From: Lottia gigantea
Taxonomy: Eukaryota > Mollusca > Gastropoda > Lottiidae
DNA length: 64,000 bases
Assembly: GCF_000327385.1 (NCBI RefSeq)
Contig: NW_008708752.1
Location: 1,612,314 to 1,676,313 of the forward strand
Reading direction: 5' to 3'
Shown: positions 11,484-23,700 of the stretch, one piece after another
How the letters are laid out: each line of letters starts with the position of its first letter
How positions within the stretch are numbered: position 1 is the first letter of the stretch
Made by a program: the position numbers and the translations under genes
Notes under the pieces: generated by a model
The model's input: only the letters and a program-made list of their open reading frames with translations
The model's database searches: none
What the model was told of the DNA's origin: nothing

Positions 11484-11583
11484 ACCGTGCATCTGTGAAA
11501 TTTTGATTTATGTGGGTTGTTATATTTAGCCTTTTCTTGGCATTATTTTGTGTTTCAGTGATGGGTAGTTTATATATTTAACT
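11484..11583 (+). pseudogene. 3' fragment of a second MATE gene copy
   Basis: About 100 bases closely follow the last 33 codons of the intact gene (10874-10972): ATCTGTGAAATTTTG, ATTTATGTGGGTT, CTTGGCATTATTTTGTGTTT and AGTTTATATATTT. It carries an in-frame stop and several substitutions, and no upstream exon is attached. It is separated from the intact gene by a repeat insertion. Together with the truncated copy at 4.5 kb it shows that this locus once held, or partly copied, a tandem MATE array. Confidence 0.8.
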
Positions 11584-11589
11584 GAAAGT

Positions 11590-13550
11590 GCCTGATACAA
11601 GCGCCTCTTAGTAAATTATTATTTACTCTACTAAATATATTTTAATATTTCAAGTCAATAAGTGAAATATTTACATTATGGTATAAAATCAGAATTAAAA
11701 CTTGCTGTTATTGTAATACAGTTTTTGTTTTTAGTTCGTTTTAAAAAAAGCAAAATTAAGTTAATATAATAATGATTGCTCCCTCTATTGAAGGGCTAGA
11801 TCGGCTTTTTCAATAAGTTTTTGTGGTCTTGATCGTGAAATACATAATACTTCATGCCAACGCGTAGAGGGAGATGCCCCTTGCCTTTTGTGAAAGTTTC
11901 AACGTGAAAATTCCAAGCGTTAAGTCAAAATCGATAAAATAATTCTTAAACGGTTACGTAAGTATTTTAAATCTTTTCTGGAAAATAGTGATTATGAGAA
12001 CTCAATTTTGATTGGACCAATTAAACCAATCAATCTACACATATTTCCGACCGGAAGACACGATAGAAAATAAAACTAGCGACCATCTTCGTTATTTTCA
12101 TTTCTCATTATTGTGATTTTGTGAATTTTGCTTTAATGGTAATAATCCATAATCTACATGTAACAACCGGAGAAGTACACAAAGTTGATATTTCCGATCA
12201 AAATTCATCGCCATTTGTAAACAAAACATTCTGCGCATGTCCGTAGTCTCGAAATTCCTTTCCATTTACTAGAAAACGCCGACCTCGTATCAATCACAAT
12301 TTGATGTTCTAAACGATTCGTAGGTGGCCAGGTAAATTTATAGAAACTATATAAAGCGTTTATATATAGATTCACGCAAAATTAGCGCAATTCCTCATGT
12401 TGAAAATAGAGCGGTCTATCCCTTTAACAAATTCGCCATTTTAGGGGGGTCAATCGTTTTCAGATAAGCTAATCGGTTTACCATGACAATTTTGGCTTTT
12501 TCTGTCCTGTATACAGAATATTCGAATATTAAAAAAGCGATTCGTCTTTTTCCAAGTTTCGACTTTGAAGATCAGTTATTGAAGTCACGTGTATAGAAGA
12601 ATAGACTCAATCAACCTGCACAGCTGCGACGAAAGATTAACAAAACTTGCAGATACCCCAATACTCAGAGAGAAGATAAGCGTGTGAACGAAATAAAAAA
12701 TAAATGAAATTTCTTGTTTTAGGTCTTTATGAAGGAAGGCGTACATTAGAAGCTAATCTACATACCTTTAAGACCCAAATCAGCCCCTAAAAATGGCTTC
12801 AACTTTTATGAGGTTTAAATAACTTTTAACACAATTCTTGTTAGTTAAAAGCTGGAACATATCCCCTTTAAAAGTTTAAATTTTTCTGCATTTTGTGATT
12901 TTGTGAAGTTTTAGTTTAGTTAGTTTCCATGCGGAATATAAAGTACCGTAGTATGTAAACTTTATTGATTCTAGAGATTAACAAGGTATACAATCATTCG
13001 GCAATCTTCGACAGTTTCAGTAAAGCTGAATCTGACTCGGTAATGAATGGTAAATTTAGTTGTCTCTTCTTGAGCGAGACTCTTCCGGTATTTAACGGTG
13101 ATTTGTCAAATGATAGCCCATATATTTAGAGCGTAGGTTTTCAACCACAAGGACATGTTCCAAGGTGGGGACATTTGCACTTTTCTTTCGGGACATTTGA
13201 TGTGTCACAGCCAGTCACATGCTGTGAATAATAAAAACTTTCCAAGTACAATATATACAACATCTCATATGATGACTACATTATACTCAGCCTTAATTAA
13301 CATTGTTTAGGAGTACTCAGAGAATTATTACTATCAAACTATGCGAGAACGTCCCTGGTAATCCAATCATATTTTTGGACATCATATTCATGCTGATTCG
13401 ATTTGAGGTTACGTACAAATCAGGTTGAACATCACTTATTTAAAGCCTTTAGGAGATAAACCTGTCACTTATATATATTTAATGCTATTGGTTCACCAAT
13501 TATACCCCAGTTGAAGTTTTTTGTAGAGTCGAACACTGTCTTTTCTATCA
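11590..13550. other. Spacer, no gene recognised
   Basis: This spacer is AT-rich with no recognisable exon. It holds repeat relatives, including 12430-12640 (related to 5060-5310) and an element whose flanks read 'CCCTTTAACAAATTCGCC' near 12420. Nothing supports a regulatory assignment, although the promoter of the downstream ammonium transporter could lie towards its 3' side. Confidence 0.4.
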
Positions 13551-13554
13551 TTTT

Positions 13555-13825
13555 AAGGGACAGATGCGTTTTTTGTGGGAAGGGGTGATTAGAGTCTTGA
13601 ATATTTGTAAATAGTCTTCAGAAGTACCAGAAATGTACAAAAATCACACAATTTCTTCAAAAAATATCCCTAACAAGGAATTTCTTTTCCTTTTTCTACA
13701 GATGACTTTTTTATATGGGGCACGGGTAATTCTGGACACAGATGGATTTGAGGGCTCAAATTTCGGCGGTGAGCTATGAACACTATTACTGATTGACTTA
13801 TATTCCCGTTTCATGGAGACCATAT
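13555..13825 (+). mobile_element. TTAA-type MITE, family A (partial copy)
   Basis: The left end AAGGGACAGATGCG follows a TTAA context. The body holds GTAAATAGTCTTCAGAAGTA, GGTAATTCTGGACACA and GAACACTATTACTGATTG, in the order seen in the full copy at 50574-50891. The right terminal repeat is not recognisable. It is non-coding. Confidence 0.75.
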
Positions 13826-14745
13826 CTTTGAACAAGCAAAACCATATACAACCATTATGCATGGAGATTGAGAATGGTTGATTTATAATATCCAAAATCA
13901 AGAAGCTCAATCATTTTAAGAAATCCACGTTTGATCATCCAGTAATATTGTGATGGTCATTTTCCTCTGATTAATCTGCATAAAGTTTATGGAAATATAC
14001 AGAAACAAGTGATCACCAAATAGCATTATTTGTAGCCTCAATCACCTATCTCAAGAAAAGGGCAATAACTCAAAATCTTAACTAAGCCGATATCTTTACT
14101 ACATCTTTACAACGCGTACCAAGTTTTGACAAAATCTGATCAAAGCTATAGTCTCTCTCGCCAATACAATGTAATTCTGCAGACTGAAGTTAAGGACAAT
14201 AGCTGAAAATCCGTTCATTGAATATGTGTAAAAAAAAAAAGTACTCATCTGTAATACTTTCTCAGCCATTTTTAATTCTGTCTATACTCCTACTATATTT
14301 AAGGCACACGTGGAACCCTGATCCAACTTGTATTTAACGTCTGGTTGATTTTATGAATCCCAAATGTGCAGAACTCACCAATCGAGCGCCTTCTATATAA
14401 ATACATATAATATGAAAGAAAGCGTTGTCAAACCCAAACCCTAACAATAGTCACTCTCTATCGCGTTCACAAGCCACATTTAACTTATTACCACACCAAA
14501 AAAAAAACTCTTATTACGTCAAACAGTCAATTATGTTTTTTTTTTGTTAGGTCAAGGGCAATAACTTAGGTTGAATTTGAACTCACTGTCGTCACTCATG
14601 GCTAGTTCAATTTATATAAATACATGAAGTGTTCATTAAAGCATATCATGAAGAATTCAGACCTATCAATTTACACACTAGTGAAATTGTATTAATCCTT
14701 TATTGTCAATCGTGAAGAGTTGTAAAGTTATCATAAACTCCCAAA

Positions 14746-17700
14746 ATGGATGGAAGTAACGGCACCAAAGACATGAATAATACCATGACTCAAATGGAAA
14801 TGGATTTTAATGCCTTACAATCAAATTTGGATCAATTCTTTTTGTTAACAAACGGAATGATCGTTTTGCGTAAGTACCATTTTTATAACCGTCTCAACAT
14901 GCAGGAAAAAGACGTAGGCTTAATTAAAAATTTAGATTGAAATTTTGATTAGCAATAAGTCAAATAAATTTCGGGTTTAGCTAAATTTCGGTTAAAATGT
15001 TATGCGCAATTCAAACTGCTCTGGTTATAGACTTCAAATTGATCTTGCAAATGGCGTTAGTTCATTAAGGGAATACAGATCGCCATTATTTCTAAATTTG
15101 GTTGGAAATTATACCGAAAAATATATAATTTGATTTGATTTGATTTGATTCACAGTGATAAATTCTACTTTTAGCTAATCATAGGAAATATTGGATAGAA
15201 AATATGGTCATTTTGACTTGTAAGAAAGAAAAAAGAAAATTTCCTAATATTCAAGTCCAATTTTGACTACATGAACTGCAATTCTTTGAACTTTATATAC
15301 ATACAGTAACGTGGTATTAAGGCTACGGCAATGTATTTTTATATAATTGAAACAAAAATTCCATGACCTTTTCGAATGATGATAAGTTTGAATTAATGTC
15401 TTATTTCTGTAGTTCCATGTTCAAAATTATACTTTACTGTAGAATTTCAGTGGATTTGTGACGTAAAGTATCTTTTTTTCTTTTGGCGGGATTGAGTGCT
15501 AGCTTCATAAACAACAACAATTAAACTTAGACCGAACTTTGATTCCGTTTTTATTAGCTTTTTTATTTATATAATAGCCACTTCAGTGAGGGTCTATAGA
15601 CGGCCAAACATTTGTTCGTTGTATGACACCACCAGCCAATCAAATTCCTGTCCTCTTCAACGCAGGTTTTTTTGGACGCAAACAAAAAGTGTTTTTTTCT
15701 ATTTATTTACATATGACAAGAAAAAGATCTTAGTGGTGTGTCCCTTATAACGTCAGAGTTTCTGCACCTGATTCTATGATCGATTAAACATATAAAGATG
15801 TTGATCCATATATTCTTTTGCTAAGTATCACAACATCAGTTTGTAGATCATTTTGTTCATTTTTCCATTTAGAAAGCTGGGCTTTGATTCAACAATAGGT
15901 CGAGGTAATAACTGGGATTTGTACAACCGATCTGCCCTGTCGTGGAGAGGCTGAAACAGAGGCGGCTCCGGTTAGAGATTCGTGTATTTTGCCCTCGGCA
16001 CAAATCTGCTCAACCTTGTTCGTTGATTCGAAGTTGGCTTGTGAACTCGCTAAAGATTTTAAGACTTCGTTTGCTATTCATGTCTGATAGTTGCTGTTGT
16101 GGGAAAGCAAAAGGATTTTTGTGATAGGACTTCATAATCTTGTATTGCCATGGGTTAGATTAGGGTGATGCATTCATTGATTTTTTTTTTAATTTTATAA
16201 CCTAAGTCAAGGTCATTTTCTTTTTTTTTTATTATATTTTCTAGTATAAAAGCATATTTTCGTACAAGGATATACATGAACAAATTACTTATTGCTTTGT
16301 TAATTTTCTTATGTTAAATTTTCTTTTAAAGGGACAGATGTGCCATTTAATGGGGTTGATGTTTTGAGTACTGAATATATGTCGGTCCCATAAATAGTCT
16401 TCAGGAGTACTAGAAATGTACAAAATTCTTTCCAAAAGATCTCAAACAAGGAATTTCGTTTTCTAATTCTATAGATGTATTTTCTATGGCAGTGTCTCAA
16501 GAAGAGACGATTCGTCTTTTACCTTTCAAACAAGAATATTTTTGGACACACATGAATTTGAAGGCTCAAATACAGACGGTGGGCTTTGAACACTATCACT
16601 TAGCTAAAAAAAAAATGCCTGTTTCTGAGACTTAGATATAATTAGTCAAAAAATCGAAATAACTCTTCCATTACCACAAACACACAAAGAGGTCGACCTA
16701 TTTTTTATTACGAAAATACATTATCAAACCTCTTTGTGAGAAAATCTGTGAGCTTCAAGGATGATTTAATAAGAGATCTATATAATATACGTTATATTTT
16801 TTAACAAAAAGGCAGCGTGAAAGTCAAATTATTGTGTCCCCACTTCAGGAGATATCAGTGACAAAATATTGTCGAGCATATAATTGTGATGGAACAGGGG
16901 GTCAACGATGTTAAAACGTTGCAAGCAGGGGTGGGGGTCTGGTAGAAAGGTAACTGGTTTCATGATTGCAAGCAGATCGTCCGCTTTTAAATGAATTTAC
17001 ATCCTTTAGTTTTCTTTTAAACTCTTATACGACGATAGTTCGGGACGAGTTTCTTTTAAACGAGAAATTTTGACGAAAAACATGTTTTGGTATATGACGA
17101 AGTTTGATTTATATAATATCTCCTATCATAAAACCCATTAGCTTTTGTACCTTTTTTGTAATTATTTTCTTCGTGACTTCCATTGAATTGGAACGGTATT
17201 TGTGACATCATTCGGCAATCTTCGTGCGTTATGTCATGTTGTCCTCTTTATATCAGGTATATAGGTGTGATTGTCAAGGTTATAGTAATATGAAAATATG
17301 TTATTAACATGTATGTATCTCCTAACACTGATTTACTTTATTTATGGTTAATTGTTAATTAGAAACAGGAAGTACTAATTGTTAATTAAACAGCTTAAAC
17401 AAGTTTTGGTGTGATGCCTCATAAAGACTCGATATTTTTAGTTGAAACCTTTCGAAAACGTAGGAGACATATTTCTTTAAAATAAGGCGTTTTTGTTTTG
17501 TTAAAATCTAAATATTAGTTTTCTAACAGCTACCAAAAATGCCTGAAATTCTTAAAACGTTTACGTAAACCTTTTTAAACAGTTTTGACGTTAAATTATT
17601 AACGGAAGGTTTTATAAATTAAAGCTTTCAGATAAATCCAGCGACTAATTTGTCTAGATTTTTAAATATAGTTTTCATAAATCTGAGAAAAAAATCTGTC

Positions 17701-20700
17701 GAACTACGAAAAGCAAAATGACCCTTTAAAAACCTTTAGGGATCATACTGACAATAACTGCATTATATTGTGACTATCGGTTAGCCAACTATACATTTTA
17801 TTTTAATTCTAATTACATGTACATGTACACATCGTACGAGTGTTTTGTTTTCTTTGTCTTTACACACACTAGCAGTCTCGAACGACCAGCCTCTGATGTC
17901 TTAACATATGATCTTGTAACAATATGGATATAGTTCCAGCAAACTATGGCTGCCATTCATTCCCGTGGTCGTGAGAGTGTTCATGGCAGGCCGGGCATCA
18001 CACCTTTATCGTGTGTCCTTACTATAACATGTAAGCTACTTGGGGTCTTTTGACTACTGTACTAAAAATGTTATCCATTGAACGATTTGTCGTTGTATCC
18101 TATCTTGACTTATGTCTATAAAAATGAAAAATGAGTCAGGTCACTTAACTTTAACTAAAGGATTTTCATGTTTGTTACGCTGTGTTGATGATGATGTTTA
18201 TGTTCCTCTTTTTATCTTTTATTTCACTTCAAGGAAGAAAACAAGAAACAACCAGGCTTATATTTTAACATCTTAAATTCAGGATCCTATCTATCACAGG
18301 CTCCTTGGCTAAACCTCTTATTCAAGTACGTCATAAAGTGGGTATATGACAATAAAATGAAATGCTCACATTAAAGGGACAACTTCGCCTTTTTCGGTGT
18401 TTGATTTTGGGTCTGGAATTCGGAAAACCTTAAAAAACATAACATGAAACACTATGAAAATAAAGTTATCTATAAAAAATATTTTTGAAAAAAATTCTAT
18501 GGGTAAAAATGACTAAAATTTAATATGACACAGGACAAAACCTTTTCATGTGCTTTCTGCATTTGTCAACTTTAGAATTAGGATGCAAATATGATAAATA
18601 TATCTCTTTTTTTCTTTTTAAATTTCAGTGATGCAATGTGGCTTTGCATTCCTTGAGGCTGGTGCAGTGAGAAGTAAAAATTCGACCAACATTTTGATTA
18701 AAAATTTAATGGATCAATGTGAGTCAACTTCTATATTTTTTATAAATATTTATACAGGTATTTGGGTATACCATTTGGGTATAAAATTACTCACACTTCT
18801 TGTATTATTATCTCGAGATAATACTTTCTTATTTTTCAACCCGCTTTCCCCTTATCAGTGAAGCAAATCGGAGGGGCTGACATGGAAAAGGCGCCTAGTC
18901 GTTGGTTGGGGCCGTATGCTACAGGCTGAGCAAGTTAAAGGGATAGGTTCGCGATTTTTGGGTGTTGATTTGAGTCTTGAATATATGTAAATAGTCTTCA
19001 GAAATACTAAAAATATACGAAAATCGAATAAAATTCTTCAAAAAATATCTGAAATTATGAATTTCTTTTCCCATTGCTATAGATATATGGCAGTATCTCA
19101 AGAAAAGACTCCTCGTTTTTTTAACTTGCAAGCGCGGATAACCCTGGACACACATGGATTTGAAGGCCCAAATATCAACGGTGATCTGTGAACACTATTA
19201 CTGATAGGCTTAGCTAAAATAAATCCTGATTCCGAGACTATAGTATGATTGGTCAAAAAATGACGCACATGTCAGTTTAAAGATCCCTGTACAGTTGGAA
19301 ATCAATTGGGAGCAGACTAATGCAGCTGTCCCATCGAATCTTGGGACAGTTATACATAAATTGCCCTATTCAGTCAGGATATATTCTCCGACATGAAAAG
19401 TTTGAAATAGTGAGTAATTATAGGATAATGGGGTATTGCAATCGATCAAGGATCAAGATGTAAACAGAGAGAAAAAGGTTGAAAACACCTGCTTTAAATG
19501 GGGTTGTAAAGAGGTTGTTCCTGCGGTTGTAAGGCGAAGAGCCCTATGTAATAAAGCAAATTTCGCGATAAGTTACTACATAAAACACTTAAGTTTTAGC
19601 AGAATTGCAAAAACTACAGACGTCTGATTGAAAATCGGAATGGTGCAAATTGATGCTATCAGTGTTCCCGATGCACATATTTTTTTTTTAGAAAACCTCT
19701 TCTTTACAATCCCTTCAGTATAAATAATTAAAATCACTCTCTTGAAGAGCATTTATTAAAATAGCCATTGTCCTATGAGATTTAATTCACCAGTTACATT
19801 TTATACTGATTATTCATGTGTATAGATCATATTTAGGTCAGTGGAATCCTACTGATATATCCCAATAACAAATAAATATTTTCTGCGCTCCAAATTTCAC
19901 ACGGTCACAAATTTTGCCTAAAAGATTAATATATCCGCTAGATATCTCGCTTATTTGTACAGTAAAGGTTAATGAGGCGCTTTGTAGTCTAAAAAAAATT
20001 TGTGGAATAAAATTTTTGGACAATCATAATGTTAGTCGTTCTCTCCAGTCAGCCTATATTCTCTGATATGTAAAAGATTGCAAGGAAAACCTAAGAGCCG
20101 ATCACGAAATAGTTAGGATTTTTAGGGGGAAGATGGGTAATAGTAATGATTTATAGGGGGAAGGAAGGAATAGTAATGCTTTATGGAGGGGGGGGGGGGG
20201 GGTGCGTAGTAATGATTTATAGGGGGAAGGGGGGAATAGTAATGATTTATAGGAGGAAGGATGTAATAGTAATGATTTATAGGGGAAAGGGGGGAATAGT
20301 AATGATTTAAAGGGGGGGTAGTAATGATTTATAGGGGAAAGGGGGAATTGTAATGATTTATAGGGGAAAAGGGGTGGGGATAGATAGAAAAAGGTTGAAA
20401 ACCCTCTGATGTAATGAATTGCTTTTAGCTACACAAAACCGTATATACAGTACTCAGTTGTCAGAAAGTTCAAACACAGGCTTCACTCCTTAAAAAAAAA
20501 CATAATTAAATAGAGCAGAACACTGGACTCAGTACACTATACTTTGATTGTTTGAATACAATCTAGATGAGCAATCATAGACAGACAAATAGTTTTATTA
20601 TTAAATGAATAAAGTTCAAAGCCTATTACTTCGACCATGAAATATGTGTTATCATTAAAAATGATTTTGACATCCTTAACAGTTCAGTAACAAACGTCAT

Positions 20701-23700
20701 GCATATTCAACCCAGGACGATACTTTTTCAAAATTTCCTGTTCGTTTTCTGAAGTTAAATTAAATCAAAGGAATACTATCTCTTAGAATAGATATAAAAT
20801 TCAAAGTTTCTAAGCGTGACTCCTTATGACGTAGTTTAAAAATTTCGATTTTTTGGTCGTCCTAAGAGGTAGTATACCTTTAAGGAAAGACAGGCCAATA
20901 CTTTACATGAATGATTAAATGAAATGAAATAAATGGAGTTTTACGTCTTACTCTTCTGCACCATGTTACATGAATAATAACATAGGGATTTCCAGAGTCT
21001 GTTCTAGACATTGGCCACATCTCATGTATAAGGGTTATTATCATATCCCAACCGCAATAAACACCCAACCGGAAGTAAAATATGGCGCAAAAATGGGATT
21101 TACATGTATCAATGATGTAGATTATGTTTTATAAAATAGAAGGGAATTATTGAACCTGAAGAAATGAGGATTTATTTTTGAGGTTTTGTTTGATAACAAA
21201 AAAATAATATGTTTCGTTTCATTTTAAGAAAAGAGATGATTCTATGATATTGACATGACCGAAAAATCCATGATATTGCTAATTTTTATTTTCTCGTCCT
21301 TTTTTTACTTCCGGTTGGTGCAATTATTATAGATTATTATAACTACCCTATAACTATATAAGGGATTGTAAACTGGGTATCTAAATTAAATTATTGACAT
21401 TGATAGCATCAATTTCCACCATCCCAATTTTCAATCTGAAATCTACAAGGTCCTTGTATATCAATAGCAGCTTTTGCGACAATGACGTCATAAAACGCTT
21501 AATTGAAAGAATCCCTTTAAAGTTAGTGGACTCTTATAGCAGCTTTCCGTCTAGGTCATGCTTCACCATTTACGGGGGTGTTGACATACTTTGTGTTTAT
21601 ATAACAAAAAATATATAGTTCAAGGACAACTTGGTCATATCAGAAGGCTTATTAAGTACATTCATGAAAGCCCTGACCCTTATCACGTGTCAAGTGCAAA
21701 GTGGGCGATTTTGAACATAATCAGTTCTGCCTTTGAGCCCAGCCCATGCTTTGTATACTTTGAGGATGGCCTTTTTAAATGGGCCTTGTATTCTGACAAA
21801 ACAAACGTGATTTTTCCCAAGGATAATGAATCTGCGAACCGAGAAAATGGAGTCATTGTGTCAGATTGAAACCAATTTTATGGTTATGATTGTAACAATT
21901 TCAACAGCTATCGCTGTCCCATTCAGTTTATTATGGTAATAATAAGAGCAAAAAACACATGCATAAATCTAACCCTGAAAGATTATAATGCTTAATCCGA
22001 TATGTCTATTATAGCACCTAAAACTACATTTTGATCATTCATGTTTTTATATAGAAATGTGGACGTATATTGCCGTCTCCGTCCGTCTTCACATTTCTTG
22101 TAGGCGCGATAGATGCTATAGTTTTTTTTTATCTGATCTTCGTGAAACTTGGTATGCATATATGTATTGATGAGATCTCAGTCAATTTCGAAATTGGTAA
22201 TAATCGGACGAATGGTTTCAGAGTTATTGCCCTTGACTTAGTAAAAACGCGGCGAATTCGGCTTGCAGGAACATAGAGACTACAGTTTTTACCCAATCTT
22301 GATGAAACTAGATATACATGTATATATTGATAAGTTTTCGGTCAAGTTAGAAATTCGTGATAATCGGATGAACAATTAAGAGTTATTGTCCTTGTCTGTA
22401 TAGCGATGAGACATTGTTCATGTTTGAATTTGATAATAATTTTATGAATTGTTTCAGGTTTTTGATGATTTTAGAATTCATTTGAAAATTCATTATTAAG
22501 TCACTAAATATGTTATCATTTCTGACAGCTGGCAGTGGGCGTATGTTACTTTGCCTTTCAAGCTATCTTTATCCGTTTGACTTGAAATTGATATTAGAGA
22601 AATGGTTAAGCCCCATCTTCTATCTCCTATAATCTTTACAAAAGATCATTCATATTTGAAATGGCATGCGAATCAATGTTTCGGCAAAGCGAGTAAGATT
22701 ACTCGAATGAATTATGTCCCCTTCAATTTCACCATCACTGGAAAAATCCCACATGAAAATTGCCAAAGATGGACGAAAGTGTTAGAATGCTCGAAAAAAT
22801 TGTATGGTTATATTAAATATACGTGTTTAGAACTTTCTGTCAAGTTCTCGATGGATTATCCAAAAAGTGGTTGTCATGGCATCTGATAGATACACCTTAT
22901 GAAAATAATATACACTTGTTGATCAAGTTGATGAATTTTATGTCCATTCTAAGAGGTAGTAATCCTTTATAAGACGCATTTTTCTGAATTTATCACGAAA
23001 ATTGAATAGGTTTTTTTCATCTCATGATCAGTATAATGTTTAATTGATCGTGAATTTGCTCACTCTAATCTCACCAGAATATTTATCCCTTATTTCAGTT
23101 TTTGCTGGTATATCATATTGGTTAGTTGGTTATGCATTCGCTTTCGGTAAAGGTCATTGGTTTATTGGTTACTCGTACTGGGCATCAGCCGATATGCCTC
23201 AAGAGGACTTTGCCCTGTTCTTCTTCCAGTATGTGTTTGCTGCAACCGCGGCTACGATTGTGTCTGGGGCCGTAGCGGAAAGATGTGAATTCATAGCCTA
23301 TATCATTTACAGTGTTCTTATCACAGGTTGGTTATTTTTTTTTTAATTAGTATTTTTTTATATTGACCGAGAGTAACCTGCAGCAGTCAACTTTGGTATC
23401 CATTGCAAAATCTTGAATACTAGACAACCGAACATTTCGATACGTAGCTTCAGTTGCTTTTGAGGCAGTGTATTTGGGTCTATTTATAGGATTTATTTAT
23501 CCAGTGGTTACCCATTGGGTTTGGTATGGTGAGGGTTGGTTACTTACTTTAGGTTACCTGGTAAGTATTCCTCAATAGTATTTTAATATTACTCATGGCG
23601 TAAATAGTAACGTGGGTAAAGTACTTAAAGTTCAATAACTTACAAAAAGTTTTGTGTATAGTGGAAACTAAGCTTCAATTTGCACAATTTTATTTAGATT

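Noticed and set aside
15942-16124. GC-richer 60-codon open frame in ammonium transporter intron 1
   Set aside because: It has no family resemblance. The surroundings (AATAGGTCGAGGTAATAAC) resemble SINE sequence, so it is probably repeat-derived.
22602-22886. 94-codon open frame in ammonium transporter intron 2
   Set aside because: It has no recognisable domain and no good splice or start context, and it is flanked by repeat pieces. It is probably chance or repeat sequence.
23044-23098. Met at 23044 as the start of ammonium transporter exon 3
   Set aside because: The conserved FAGISYWL begins right after a TTATTTCAG acceptor at 23098, and the upstream codons have no counterpart in the family.
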